Source: Aliidiomarina haloalkalitolerans
Lineage (GTDB): Bacteria > Pseudomonadota > Gammaproteobacteria > Enterobacterales > Alteromonadaceae
DNA length: 64,000 nt
Assembly (NCBI RefSeq): GCF_003987315.1
Contig: NZ_PIPI01000003.1
Location: 1 to 64,000, forward strand
Reading direction: 5' to 3'
The stretch's first letter is position 1, and each line of letters opens with the position of its first letter. The translations under genes were made by a program, and so were the position numbers. The notes below the pieces were generated by a model. It ran no database searches. It saw only the letters and a list, made by a program, of their open reading frames with translations, and had not been told where the DNA came from. Shown piece by piece: positions 42,142 to 51,626 of this stretch.

Positions 42142-42205
42142 ATGCGCCTCTTAAACATACATTTTATTTATATGTTTAGGCTATCACTGAGGAATATACA
42201 AGCCT

Positions 42206-43264
42206 TTACCGGAAATATTTCAGTTGGCGCAATGAGAAAACGACAGCAGCCACAAAAAGAGCGCCTTCAACAACTGCTGAAAAAAGCTCGAATTGTGCAG
42301 AAACAAACGGGTTAGGTAGTTGGCTGGCGGGCACATGAACGGCGACTAAATTGAGGCTTCCAGCTAAGAGATTACCGCCGCTAGCAACGGTTAACGCGCC
42401 GAGCAAGCCGCCAATGAACAAGCTCACGAGCACCAAACGCAACGGCGAGGCGAGACGAGTGAGCGCATAACTTAAGCCAACCGCACCGCCAAGAATAAAG
42501 CCTACGACTGCACCGGTGATGTCGCCTGGGCTAGCGCCGAGAAGCAAGTTGAATGTGTCGATCGCCACCAACTTAACAAATGCCCCAACGAATAACCCAC
42601 CGAATGCACTTGTGAGCACCACAAACGGAAAACGTCGACCGGCAGGTAAGTGTTTTTCGGCAAATACTTCGCCCACAGCAAGACCGAAGGCAACGCCAGC
42701 ACCACCGAGTAATGCGACGAGGAGTGTAATGGCGATCATGACAAACATGATCGATGCCGCACCAAATTGAGTAAGCTCGGGGTGTGCGAGCGTAAGGGCA
42801 GCAAGCAAGGTGCCGCCGACTAGGCCAGCGATACCAGCACCCAATGTGCCATAACCACCGAGCGTCGCAATCCGAATAAATGGATGTATGTTAGTGCTTA
42901 CTATCTTTTCGTTGATAGTGTTGAAGTTAGTACTTTCTGTAGCAACGTTAGTACGTACTGTGGCAATGAAGCGATAACCATGCTTCGGAACGGTTTCGAT
43001 GAACTGTGAGTTACGGGCGCTGTCACCGAGCACTTTGCGCAGCGTGCGAATGCATTGTGTTAGCGCTTCGTCCGTCACCGGTATGCCAGCCCAAACTTCC
43101 CGCATGAAGCGTTCTTTGCTGATGAGCGTTCCCGGTTGTCGCACAAGTAGCAGTAATGCATCGAAATAGCGACTCGTCAGCTCCACCGGCTGCGACTGTT
43201 TGTACAACAGCCGCTCTCCGGGGTGCATGGTAAAATCCGCAAATTGGATAACTGGTTCGTTCAT
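42206..43264 (-). CDS. Membrane-anchored winged-helix regulator (CadC/ToxR-like)
   Basis: A 352-residue protein. Residues 1-105 are an OmpR/ToxR-type winged helix (SRYFDALLLLVRQPGTLISKERFMREVWAGIPVTDEALTQCIRTLRKVLGD...QFIETVPKHGYRF). After a linker, six to seven hydrophobic segments follow (about 135-345). This is an unusually membrane-rich C-terminus for the class, which normally has a single crossing and a periplasmic sensor. It overlaps the upstream membrane protein by four bases. Confidence 0.85.
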   Translation of the reverse strand: MNEPVIQFADFTMHPGERLLYKQSQPVELTSRYFDALLLLVRQPGTLISKERFMREVWAGIPVTDEALTQCIRTLRKVLGDSARNSQFIETVPKHGYRFIATVRTNVATESTNFNTINEKIVSTNIHPFIRIATLGGYGTLGAGIAGLVGGTLLAALTLAHPELTQFGAASIMFVMIAITLLVALLGGAGVAFGLAVGEVFAEKHLPAGRRFPFVVLTSAFGGLFVGAFVKLVAIDTFNLLLGASPGDITGAVVGFILGGAVGLSYALTRLASPLRLVLVSLFIGGLLGALTVASGGNLLAGSLNLVAVHVPASQLPNPFVSAQFELFSAVVEGALFVAAVVFSLRQLKYFR

Positions 43265-43815
43265 GAATGCCGCTGAGTTGTCGGTTTTTCGCCATCATAG
43301 CGCTCGCTAGCCGCTTTGAATAGACCCGCCGCAATCACCCATAAAATGGCAAACGCTGAATTTAGGAAGAATGCTGGCTGCAAGTCTGCAGGTATTTCTA
43401 GCAACACCGCCGCAATGGAAATACTGAGTTGGACGATAGCGGTTGCAATCATCAACCAGCTCATCGCGTTGGCTTTGCCGCGTAAGAATACACTTCCGAC
43501 GGCCACTAGCCCGATGACACTCAAGTACATTGAATTGGCGGGGTTCTCTTCGTTGCCGATAATACCAACGGCGAGATTCAACCATATAATCAGCAAGCAA
43601 TTGATAATGGCAATGGTCATTCCCACCCGATAGGCCAAGTGGGTCGACATTCGCACGCCTAGCTCAATTAACAACCCGGTACCGCCAAGCAATACGGCAG
43701 CGACAACAAAATCAAACGCTGTCCATTGCACTTCCTCACTAAAACGCATGGCAATGGCTGGCGTAATTAATAACGCCAAAACAAAGCCCCAACCTAACAC
43801 CCGAAACCACGACAT
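43261..43815 (-). CDS. Hypothetical membrane protein co-transcribed with the regulator
   Basis: ATG 43815, preceded by GGAGG, gives 184 residues with about five to six hydrophobic segments. No domain recognised. Its stop overlaps the start of the ToxR-like regulator, so the two are made together and may form a sensor pair. Confidence 0.75.
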   Translation of the reverse strand: MSWFRVLGWGFVLALLITPAIAMRFSEEVQWTAFDFVVAAVLLGGTGLLIELGVRMSTHLAYRVGMTIAIINCLLIIWLNLAVGIIGNEENPANSMYLSVIGLVAVGSVFLRGKANAMSWLMIATAIVQLSISIAAVLLEIPADLQPAFFLNSAFAILWVIAAGLFKAASERYDGEKPTTQRHS

Positions 43816-43997
43816 GACCACCTCCAAAGTTGAATGAACGGCTGCAGATTAGGCTATGCAAGTGTTGCAAGTCATGAGCAAAACCTGAGGAGTTGGTGAA
43901 TGGTGGGGAAATGGTCGAAATTTTTTGCTAATTAACAAGACGCAGCCATGCTTGTAAGTAAATTCTATATTCCCCCAAGAGTAACAGCTAGCAAAGG

Positions 43998-44753
43998 CTA
44001 ACAAGAATCCAGCGGAATAATGCTTGGCGATGGTTCGGCATCGGTGGCATGCATAGCGACGGCAACTTGGCAGCTCGGCGCGTCGGCATAAAGCAGCTCA
44101 GAAGCTTCGGCATATTTATCGATGACTTGGCGAAGTTCGTCTTGGAGTTTGCGAGCGGCCTGCTCGGGTAAATGCATGGGCTTCAGCAGCATAAAGTCGA
44201 GAGGTTCACGCTTATCATTTAATAGCCGAGCGCTGGTGTCACTAATCGCTGCGGCTATCGATTGCCGCAAAACGCGACTATTGGCGCGAAAACCCAAAGG
44301 TGCGCGAACAACGAATTTCACCTGATTGCCGGGCGCTAACGTAATTAATTCTAAATTTTCCAACTCACGCAAGTAACGATAAGTGCTGAGTTCACTCAGA
44401 CCATGGGTTTCGGCAATTTGCTGGGGCGATTGCTGCTCAAAAAACAACGCCACAAAATAAGCATAAAGGTGTGGGTTGTCGGCGAAGGCGGCGTCTTGGC
44501 GGTCACTAAAAAAGTAGTGGCTGCCGTGCGTTATGGTGGCTGAGTTGACAAGCTCAAGGCCATCGAGACCACAAATTTCGGCCAGCAAAAGTAAACGCTT
44601 CAAGGAAATATCGTCGTGATTAAGCATACGAGTAACCGTGACCACGGACAGATCCATGCGCTCAGCTAGCATGGTATAGGTAATACCTTGGCGTTTTAGT
44701 TCTTGTTTAATCCGCGTTAAGCAGCGTTGAAACTTGAGCGTCACCAGGGGCAT
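43998..44753 (-). CDS. XRE-like transcriptional regulator with C-terminal winged helix
   Basis: A 251-residue regulator. The N-terminal Cro/CI-type HTH is visible at 12-60 (LKRQGITYTMLAERMDLSVVTVTRMLNHDDIS). A second DNA-binding-like segment lies near 115-150 (IAETHGLSELSTYRYLRELENLELITLAPG), followed by an effector/dimer region. A perfect 25-base palindrome lies just upstream, between this gene and a divergent M23 peptidase gene, so it probably represses itself and perhaps the peptidase. Confidence 0.82.
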   Translation of the reverse strand: MPLVTLKFQRCLTRIKQELKRQGITYTMLAERMDLSVVTVTRMLNHDDISLKRLLLLAEICGLDGLELVNSATITHGSHYFFSDRQDAAFADNPHLYAYFVALFFEQQSPQQIAETHGLSELSTYRYLRELENLELITLAPGNQVKFVVRAPLGFRANSRVLRQSIAAAISDTSARLLNDKREPLDFMLLKPMHLPEQAARKLQDELRQVIDKYAEASELLYADAPSCQVAVAMHATDAEPSPSIIPLDSC

Positions 44754-44775
44754 ATAAAACCGCCTTTTGTATCGA

Positions 44776-44800
44776 TTTATGATAGTTAAGCTATCATAAA
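44776..44800. promoter_or_regulatory. Perfect operator palindrome
   Basis: TTTATGATAG-TTAAG-CTATCATAAA: 10-base arms and a 5-base spacer. A third half site, CGATAGTTA, follows at 44802. It lies 23 bases from the XRE start and about 90 bases from the peptidase start, as expected for a shared operator. Confidence 0.7.
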
Positions 44801-44890
44801 ACGATAGTTAATAAATTGAAACCACCACGCTATTGCTCTGTCACAGTCCGCTCTTTAAAGTCGACAGCATTCCAACTACACGAGTAAACT

Positions 44891-45880
44891 ATGAAAAATC
44901 GCGACTGGTTAAAAGCTTGGTATACACCGATATTCTTTGCGTTACCGACGTATTTCCTGTTGATGTTTGCCAGTCAAATGATCTTTGGTGTCGAGGTGAA
45001 CCGTTGGCTAAAACTCGCACTTTATTTTGCGTTGTATTTTTTCTTTGGGTGGTTGCTCGCAAAAGTCGCCAATGCTGGAACCGAAGTCGCCGCTGAACGT
45101 CATCCCGCCCATGACTGGCCGATTTCAGGACCGATTCGCTACGCTGGAAAATATGTATTTTTCCTTACCTTCTATCCCACTTTGATATTGTCGTCGCTGA
45201 ATCCATTTCAATTCGTGCAGCAATTTCGGCAAATTTTCGGTCAAGCCAAGGCCGCGAAGCGCTTAAAAGGTAACGAAGAGGCCAACGCCAATTACCAAAC
45301 GAAAGCGACCTACCGACTGCCTTTTAGCGGCGAGTGGTTGGTATTTAATGGTGGGCTCAAAGAGGCGACGTCGCACTCATGGCAGGTGTTAGCGCAGCGA
45401 TATGCTTATGATTTCGTGCAAGCCGACCCTGAGTTTCGTCGCCACCGCGGTCAAGGCATGCGCTTACGTGACTATTATTGTTACGGGCAGCCAATTCTTG
45501 CTGCGGCCGATGGCGAAGTCGTCGATGTTGTCGATAAAATCGGCCCTGCGCCGCTGGTCGGTTTTGGTATCGCCGATTTCCTCTGCCGTCATTTCGCTGG
45601 TAACCATGTGGTCATTTGCCACGCCGACGGTGAATATGGCTTCTATGCACATCTCATCAAAGGCACGATCCCGGTCAAAATTGGTGATTCCGTCAAAGCG
45701 GGCGAAGAAATTGGTCGCTGCGGCCATACCGGTCATTCGTCCGAACCACACCTACATTTCCACCTGCAGGATACTCCCAGCATTTTCACCGGCATGGGTT
45801 TACCGATTCGCTTTCAAGGGGTGGGCGAGATTGTCCGCGGCCAGCGCGTGGTTGGTGAGTCGGCAGGCTTACCAGATTAA
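44891..45880 (+). CDS. M23-family metallopeptidase with membrane anchor
   Basis: A 329-residue protein. Two N-terminal hydrophobic segments (about 12-32 and 42-60) and a third near 87-105 anchor it. The C-terminal domain (about 140-325) is an M23 LytM-like fold: HSWQVLAQRYAYDFV carries the first His/Asp ligand pair and HLHFHLQD the last. Such enzymes cut peptidoglycan cross-links or other Gly-rich bonds. Residues suggest a functional zinc site, although the first H-x(n)-D motif is of the atypical kind. Confidence 0.85.
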   Translation: MKNRDWLKAWYTPIFFALPTYFLLMFASQMIFGVEVNRWLKLALYFALYFFFGWLLAKVANAGTEVAAERHPAHDWPISGPIRYAGKYVFFLTFYPTLILSSLNPFQFVQQFRQIFGQAKAAKRLKGNEEANANYQTKATYRLPFSGEWLVFNGGLKEATSHSWQVLAQRYAYDFVQADPEFRRHRGQGMRLRDYYCYGQPILAAADGEVVDVVDKIGPAPLVGFGIADFLCRHFAGNHVVICHADGEYGFYAHLIKGTIPVKIGDSVKAGEEIGRCGHTGHSSEPHLHFHLQDTPSIFTGMGLPIRFQGVGEIVRGQRVVGESAGLPD

Positions 45881-46014
45881 AGTTCGAAATTCTTTCAGAC
45901 GGCAGTGGTGCAGCCTGATGTGATGCGACGGAATGTGTCGTATGCGGAATTCTCATAGTTCGGCTTTATTGAAAATTAGGCTATGATGGCTCAAACACCT
46001 AAGGAAAGCCGTTT

Positions 46015-46602
46015 ATGAGCATTGATTATTACAATAACAACGCCTCTGCGTTTCATGCGGACACTGCCGATGTGGACATGTCGGCTCTTTATCAAGAGTT
46101 CCTGCCATTATTGCCTGCTGGCGCACATATTATTGACGCTGGTTGTGGCCCTGGTCGCGATGCTATGGCTTTTCAGTCGCAAGGATTCCGAGTTACTGCT
46201 TTCGACGCAAGCGAAGCTTTAATCGATATTGCTCGTCAGCGACTCGGTGCTGATTTAGCCGTACAGGCAACCTTTTTAGAGTTCTCAGCACAAGAACCCG
46301 TCGACGCGATATGGGCTTGCGCCTCGTTGCTGCATGTGCCTTTTCACGATTTAGCGCGAACCTTTTGGCACTTAGCTAAGCAGTTAAAAAAAGGCGGATT
46401 GTTTTATTGCTCTTTTAAGTATGGCGATGACGAAAGTGAACGAGGCGGCAGGCGCTTTACGAATTTGAATGAGGCACGACTTCATGAAGTGCTGGCTGAA
46501 AGTGACTTGGCAGTGAAGAAAACATGGACTACTGGTGACGCTCGGCCGGGTCGAGAACATGAGCAATGGTTGAATGCGATTTTGGTAAAGGAAGGGGATT
46601 AG
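46015..46602 (+). CDS. Class I SAM-dependent methyltransferase
   Basis: A 195-residue Rossmann methyltransferase. Motif I is IIDAGCGPGRDAMAF near residue 40; FDASEALIDIAR and VDAIWACASLLHVP are motifs II-IV. It lacks a recognisable DNA-methyltransferase motif IV (N/D-P-P-Y/W), so the target is probably a small molecule, RNA or protein. It ends one base before the helicase start, on the same strand, and is likely co-translated with it. Confidence 0.88.
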   Translation: MSIDYYNNNASAFHADTADVDMSALYQEFLPLLPAGAHIIDAGCGPGRDAMAFQSQGFRVTAFDASEALIDIARQRLGADLAVQATFLEFSAQEPVDAIWACASLLHVPFHDLARTFWHLAKQLKKGGLFYCSFKYGDDESERGGRRFTNLNEARLHEVLAESDLAVKKTWTTGDARPGREHEQWLNAILVKEGD

Positions 46603-46603
46603 A

Positions 46604-49051
46604 ATGGGACTGGCGCAGGGATATTTGCTGACTACAGGGACATCGAAAGATCCGCTACTACCCAAATTAATTCGTGCCATTAATCATGCGACAGCGATTG
46701 ATATTTGTGTTTCTTTTGCCCAACCGTCGGGGGTGTCATTACTGCTTGAACCGTTGATTGATGCGATAGGCAACAATGCTGTTATTCGCATTATGACTTC
46801 CGATTATCTGAGTATTACCCATCCACAAGCGTTGCGACAATTATTGCTGCTGCAGCAACGTGGTGCACAGGTAAAGCTTTATCAATGCTCGGACCGCAAG
46901 GCATTTCACCTCAAGTCCTATATCTTTGTACGCGAACGAGAAACTGTTCCGAATCACACGATAGAAGCGGGCACCGCATTCGTCGGATCAAGTAATCTAA
47001 GTGCGAGCGCTTTAACATCAGGTCTCGAGTGGAATCTTCGGTTTGATTTGGAGCCAAGCTCAGACAAATCTATAGAAGAGTTCGCGCACATTAGACGCAG
47101 TTTCGAAACAATTTTTGAGAGCCCAGAGGCTCACTTCTTAACGCGACAGCTCATCGAGTCTTACACAAAGCAGTTCGAAGAAATTGCACGCCAAAACGCA
47201 CCATTGATGACGGTTTTGGGTATTGAAGATGAACCGGAACCTGAAGCCCACACGCCAAATAGCTCGCAAACTGAAGCACTGATAGCTCTGCAGGAAAGTA
47301 GAAATGCAGGTTACTGCCGTGGTCTAGTCGTTATGGCTACTGGGATGGGGAAAACCTGGTTAGCTGCCTTCGATGCGCAGCAAATCAAAGCTTCTCGAGT
47401 ACTGTTCGTGGCTCACCGTGAGGAAATTTTACTGCAGGCCCAACGGACGTTTAGCGCCTTGTTTCCAGAAAAGAGCATAGGCTTTTTTAACGGCGTAACA
47501 AAAGACACTGAAGCAGAATTTCTGTTTGCATCAGTCCAATCATTAGGCAAATTAGAATACCTTCATAGCTTTGCGGTAGATCATTTTGATTATGTCGTTG
47601 TCGATGAATTTCATCATGCGACAGCTCAAGGCTATCAGAAATTATTGGCTTATTTTAAGCCAAAATTTTTGCTTGGTTTAACAGCCACACCAGAGCGAAC
47701 CGATCAATCGGATATTCTTAGTCTTTGCGATAACAATTTGGTATTCGAACGGAATATTGTTCATGGTATCGAGAGCAAAATCCTTGTTCCGTTTCATTAC
47801 TATGGCATTCATGATGAATTTGTCGATTATAAGGAAATCCCTTGGCGTAACGGCAAATTTGACCCAACTGCCTTAGACGTTGCATTTGCCACTCAGAAGC
47901 GAGCTAAACATATTTATGAAAACTGGCTGAGTCACAAGCAGTCAAGAACCCTAGCCTTTTGCATTTCTAAGCGCCACGCAGATTATATGGCGAATTACTT
48001 TTGTAAGCAGGGCGTCAAAGCCGTAGCGGTTTATAGCGGCTCCGAAGTTCGTCGTAATGAAGCACTCGCTGAGTTGAGCGAAGGCAAGATCGATGTTGTG
48101 TTTTCAGTTGATCTCTTTAATGAGGGCACTGATATTCCGGCTGTGGATACGGTTCTTATGACGCGACCTACAGAGTCAAAAATTCTCTTTTTGCAGCAAC
48201 TAGGACGCGGTTTACGCGCATCGCCAGATACCGGCAAGTCACATGTGGTTGTTATCGACTTCATTGGTAATCACAAATCATTCCTTATCAAGCCAGCAGG
48301 TTTACTGGGTGTTGTTGGCCTAAGAGCAAGCGCCAAACGAGTGATTAATAATCAAATAGAACTAGCACCTGGTTGTCACTTGAATTTTGACACCGGAATC
48401 GTCGACTTTTGGAAAGAGCTCATTGAAGTAATGGGGTCAACGCTCGAGGACGATTATGATGAGTTAAAGACTGAATTAGGCCATCGCCCGACAGCAACAG
48501 AATTTTTCCATTCAGGCAACTATCAGCGACCAAAAATTAAGTCACGATTTGGTGGTTGGTTAGGTATGGTTGCTAAGCTTGAGAATGATAAAAACTTATT
48601 AACGCTCAATAATCGCCATGGCGCATTCATGCGACAAGCAATTGAATCTACGAGCATGACCAAGTGCTTCAAAGCTATATTATTGCGATCGTTTATCGAA
48701 CTCGATGGTTTTGAATTGATCGATGGCGCAATGAAAGGCGTTGATATCACAGAGCTTTCAATACGAAGTTGGGAGATTTTGCATCGCTATCCTAAAGCAG
48801 TTGCCGTGGATTTAGCCCACAAAGAAAGATCATTGTCAGCGGAAAGTGCAGAATGGTTAAAGTATTGGTTGAAGAATCCTATTGCCGCATATAGCTCCAA
48901 GAATAAGTCAGATGACCAAGCATGGTTTTTAAATGATGGCGTCCGAATGAGTCCAAGCTTTATTGTTGGTGATGATGAGCGTGACATGTTTGAAGCTATA
49001 GCACTTGAGTTGTGTGATTATCGGATGGCAGAGTATTTGAGCGGCAAGTAG
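46604..49051 (+). CDS. PLD-domain/SF2 helicase fusion
   Basis: An 815-residue protein. Residues 1-190 form a PLD-like nuclease domain (FHLKSYIFV, with FVGSSNLSASALTSGLEWNL as in HKD enzymes). The SF2 helicase follows: motif I MATGMGKTWLA near 245, DEAH-like VVDEFHHA near 330, GLTATPERTD, and motif VI QQLGRGLR near 530. The C-terminal 250 residues are unassigned. Such PLD-helicase fusions are typical of restriction-like defence systems. It is preceded by a methyltransferase and followed by a NERD protein. Confidence 0.88.
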   Translation: MGLAQGYLLTTGTSKDPLLPKLIRAINHATAIDICVSFAQPSGVSLLLEPLIDAIGNNAVIRIMTSDYLSITHPQALRQLLLLQQRGAQVKLYQCSDRKAFHLKSYIFVRERETVPNHTIEAGTAFVGSSNLSASALTSGLEWNLRFDLEPSSDKSIEEFAHIRRSFETIFESPEAHFLTRQLIESYTKQFEEIARQNAPLMTVLGIEDEPEPEAHTPNSSQTEALIALQESRNAGYCRGLVVMATGMGKTWLAAFDAQQIKASRVLFVAHREEILLQAQRTFSALFPEKSIGFFNGVTKDTEAEFLFASVQSLGKLEYLHSFAVDHFDYVVVDEFHHATAQGYQKLLAYFKPKFLLGLTATPERTDQSDILSLCDNNLVFERNIVHGIESKILVPFHYYGIHDEFVDYKEIPWRNGKFDPTALDVAFATQKRAKHIYENWLSHKQSRTLAFCISKRHADYMANYFCKQGVKAVAVYSGSEVRRNEALAELSEGKIDVVFSVDLFNEGTDIPAVDTVLMTRPTESKILFLQQLGRGLRASPDTGKSHVVVIDFIGNHKSFLIKPAGLLGVVGLRASAKRVINNQIELAPGCHLNFDTGIVDFWKELIEVMGSTLEDDYDELKTELGHRPTATEFFHSGNYQRPKIKSRFGGWLGMVAKLENDKNLLTLNNRHGAFMRQAIESTSMTKCFKAILLRSFIELDGFELIDGAMKGVDITELSIRSWEILHRYPKAVAVDLAHKERSLSAESAEWLKYWLKNPIAAYSSKNKSDDQAWFLNDGVRMSPSFIVGDDERDMFEAIALELCDYRMAEYLSGK

Positions 49052-49139
49052 TTTGCAGACTTCAATTTTTAGCTGGCTAGTTTTTATCTGGTTTTGGCTT
49101 ATTATTTAAGCAGGTTTGATAACTGTTCATGGAGTGACA

Positions 49140-49907
49140 ATGAAGTCCCCACTAAAATCTAAGCCGTTGAATAATCCTGGTGAGTCTCTCGAATACAGAA
49201 GGAATGACATAGCATTAGAGCGAGTTTTTCTTCCTTTGATTGTGGCAATTCTGATGTTTGTTTGGGCTGCATTTGAATGGTATCGCTGGTTGCACGTTAT
49301 ACCCCCAAATCCTTACATAACTACGGTATTAGCATTAGGAGTCATCATGTGGGCGGCTGTTCGGATGACTCGGGCATTTAAGGAAATTAAGTTAATTAAT
49401 CAAGGCATCCTAAGTGAAAAAGCAGTCGGCCAGTTTCTTGAGCGGCTTCGGGCTGATGGCGCTGAGGTTTTTCACGATATTCAAGGAGAGAGCTTCAATT
49501 TAGACCACGTTGTTATTCATAGAACGGGTGTGTATGTCGTTGAAACCAAATCCCTTAAGAAGCCAGAATCTGGAAAAACTGAGCTTTTTTTCAATGGAAA
49601 AGAGGTTTTAAAGGAAGGAAAGCCACTACCAAGAAACCCAGTAGTGCAAGTCTCAGCAGCGTCAGTCTGGTTGCGGCAACTTATTGAAGAAAGCTCAGGA
49701 CGAAGAGTTTCGGTAAAAGGGATCGTTACATTTCCCGGTTGGTATATACGCTCGAATCACAATACACCAAAGAACTTAGTTTGGGTGTTGAATCCTAAGG
49801 CGATCCCATCGTTTATCAGTAAACAAAGTGAGATATTAGCAGTTGAGGACGTGAATCTATTAAAGTTTCATCTTGGGAAATACATCCGCGCTTCAAAACT
49901 TTTTTAA
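49140..49907 (+). CDS. NERD-domain membrane protein
   Basis: ATG 49140 follows GGAGTGACA; 255 residues. Two hydrophobic segments (about 30-48 and 60-78) precede a NERD nuclease-related domain (ILSEKAVGQFLERLRADGAEVFHDIQGESFNLDHVVIHRTGVYVVETKS). The D-H-V-V...E-T-K-S signature matches the PD-(D/E)XK-like core. It lies 89 bases after the helicase gene, on the same strand, and ends tail to tail with the DUF1275 gene. Confidence 0.85.
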   Translation: MKSPLKSKPLNNPGESLEYRRNDIALERVFLPLIVAILMFVWAAFEWYRWLHVIPPNPYITTVLALGVIMWAAVRMTRAFKEIKLINQGILSEKAVGQFLERLRADGAEVFHDIQGESFNLDHVVIHRTGVYVVETKSLKKPESGKTELFFNGKEVLKEGKPLPRNPVVQVSAASVWLRQLIEESSGRRVSVKGIVTFPGWYIRSNHNTPKNLVWVLNPKAIPSFISKQSEILAVEDVNLLKFHLGKYIRASKLF

Positions 49908-50566
49908 CCACTATGCCCCTGCCGATACCACAGGTACGACAATGCCAGCAGACCACAAATGGCTGCTGGCACGTACAGGGCATTAAAGGTGTAGTGGTTG
50001 AACATGACGGCACCGAAAGTACCGCCTGCAATGAATCCCGCCACGATGAGTGCAAACAGTAACGCTTTGCGGCTGTCGAAAGGTTCGCCGCGTAGCTTTG
50101 CGCCGATCATGATACCAATGTCGGTGAAAATGCCGGTAACGTGTGTGGTTCGAATCACAGCACCGCTGTAGGTGGTGACCATGGCGTTTTGCAGTCCGCA
50201 CGCAGCAGAAGCAAAGTAGTGCCCTGGCGACGAGTCGTAATTTAGCAACCCAATCGCGATTAACAGCAGAAGGCCTTCGACAGCAAGAAGCCCGCTGTAA
50301 TTGCGACCCATTTTCAAGGCGCCGCTGCGCAAAAAGAAGCCGGAGATTGCTGCACCGAGTACAAACGCCACAATAATGAATGCGAGGTGAGCGGTGTGTA
50401 ATAAGCTGGTGCTGGTGAGGCTAGTGCCGATGAGCGTGGTAATACCGGAAAGGTGTGAAATTGATTGGTGCTGAAAGCCAAGTAGACCAACGGCGTTGAC
50501 GAAGCCGGCAACTAGCGCAAGGATAAATGCGCCATATTCCACCCATTTCGGTAACCGAGAAACCAC
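49904..50566 (-). CDS. YoaK/DUF1275 family membrane protein
   Basis: A 220-residue membrane protein with about six hydrophobic segments. Family hallmarks are AGFVNAVGLLGF...ISHLSGITT near the start and ASAACGLQNAMVTTYSGAVIRTTHVTGIFTDIG in the middle. Function unknown. It overlaps the NERD gene by four bases at the stop codons. Confidence 0.9.
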   Translation of the reverse strand: MVSRLPKWVEYGAFILALVAGFVNAVGLLGFQHQSISHLSGITTLIGTSLTSTSLLHTAHLAFIIVAFVLGAAISGFFLRSGALKMGRNYSGLLAVEGLLLLIAIGLLNYDSSPGHYFASAACGLQNAMVTTYSGAVIRTTHVTGIFTDIGIMIGAKLRGEPFDSRKALLFALIVAGFIAGGTFGAVMFNHYTFNALYVPAAICGLLALSYLWYRQGHSG

Positions 50567-50610
50567 CGCCTATCCCCTTTCTGCAAACCAGCGTAGAGGT
50601 TTACCATACC

Positions 50611-50802
50611 TTACCCCGGGCCGTAGCGCCAAGCGGGTATCACGCCGGCATAACCGCGCCGATAAAGCTCTTCGCTGTAGCGGTTGAAAGCGATGTTTTT
50701 TCCCCAGGTGGAAAGCCAGTTTTGGTAGGGGCTGGCAAGAATGCGATGCATGGCGTCAACAATTTCAGCGTTGCTCATGCTTTCTAGGGTTTCCTTTTCC
50801 AT
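50611..50802 (-). CDS. Hypothetical protein, 63 aa
   Basis: A small soluble protein (METLESMSNAEIVDAMHRIL-like N-terminus, then SPYQNWLSTWGKNIAFNRYSEELYRRGYAGVI). AAGGAGC, which overlaps the stop of the preceding gene, precedes the ATG, so it is translated together with the 172-residue gene upstream. No family recognised. Confidence 0.68.
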   Translation of the reverse strand: MEKETLESMSNAEIVDAMHRILASPYQNWLSTWGKNIAFNRYSEELYRRGYAGVIPAWRYGPG

Positions 50803-50811
50803 AATAGCTCC

Positions 50812-51330
50812 TTAAATGAGATCGGTGAGTGTCGCCATGACGCCTAGGTGAACGCTGGGGCGGTCGACGAGTTCTTTGTCGAACCATTGCTCGAGCTCAT
50901 TGAGAATGGCGAGGTGTAATGGTTCTTTGTCGAGGCGGGCGATAACACCGCGTGTGATGTTGGCATACTCGTCTGTACAATAGTTTTGCACGCAACAGGT
51001 GCTCATGGGGTCGTTGTTGTACAGCGCATTGTCGAGTTTAATAGTGAAGTCTCGGGTGGCTTTTTCCTGCGCCCATTTGCGACTTTTTTGGTCGGTTGGT
51101 TGACCGAATGTGTCGAGGGGACCAACTCCGCGCACCTGGCGCATGAGGTTCACTTGTTCGAAGTACTCTGGGTTCATGGGGTTTTCGCCGCGTCGACGCG
51201 CTTGGGCGTCAGCGTGTGAATCGTTCATGTGGGCGTATTCTTCAGGAAACTCGGCGAGGTGAATACGGTCGGCGAGTTTGGCTATCGGACTACGCGTGTC
51301 CTTGGCGGCTTGGCGATATGAATTGCTCAT
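50812..51330 (-). CDS. Hypothetical protein, 172 aa
   Basis: A helical soluble protein (SNSYRQAAKDTRSPIAKLADRIHLAEFPEEY ... STCCVQNYCTDEYANITRGVIARLDKEPLHLAILNELEQWF). The CC...C cysteine cluster could bind metal. It is the first of two coupled genes. No function is recognised. Confidence 0.68.
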   Translation of the reverse strand: MSNSYRQAAKDTRSPIAKLADRIHLAEFPEEYAHMNDSHADAQARRRGENPMNPEYFEQVNLMRQVRGVGPLDTFGQPTDQKSRKWAQEKATRDFTIKLDNALYNNDPMSTCCVQNYCTDEYANITRGVIARLDKEPLHLAILNELEQWFDKELVDRPSVHLGVMATLTDLI

Positions 51331-51626
51331 AGCTCATTCCTTCAGTTGTTGCGATGGTATTTTGATTTTGGAGTTTTACATCTCGGACGAGATAAAGAAG
51401 TTATTGTCGGCACATCCTGTGCCCGTGCTCGGACTTTGTTCCTACTTTGCCTAAGCTCCTGCTTGCGAGCTCGGAACCTTCCCTAGAAGCGACTGATGAC
51501 AGATTAACCAATTGATGCGACAGCACATGTCGCATGCAAACTTTATTTGATGATTTTTATTTCTAGCGGATTTTCAAAACCTGTTTATAATTTGAACAAT
51601 AACAACAATAGAAGAGTATCCCCCTT

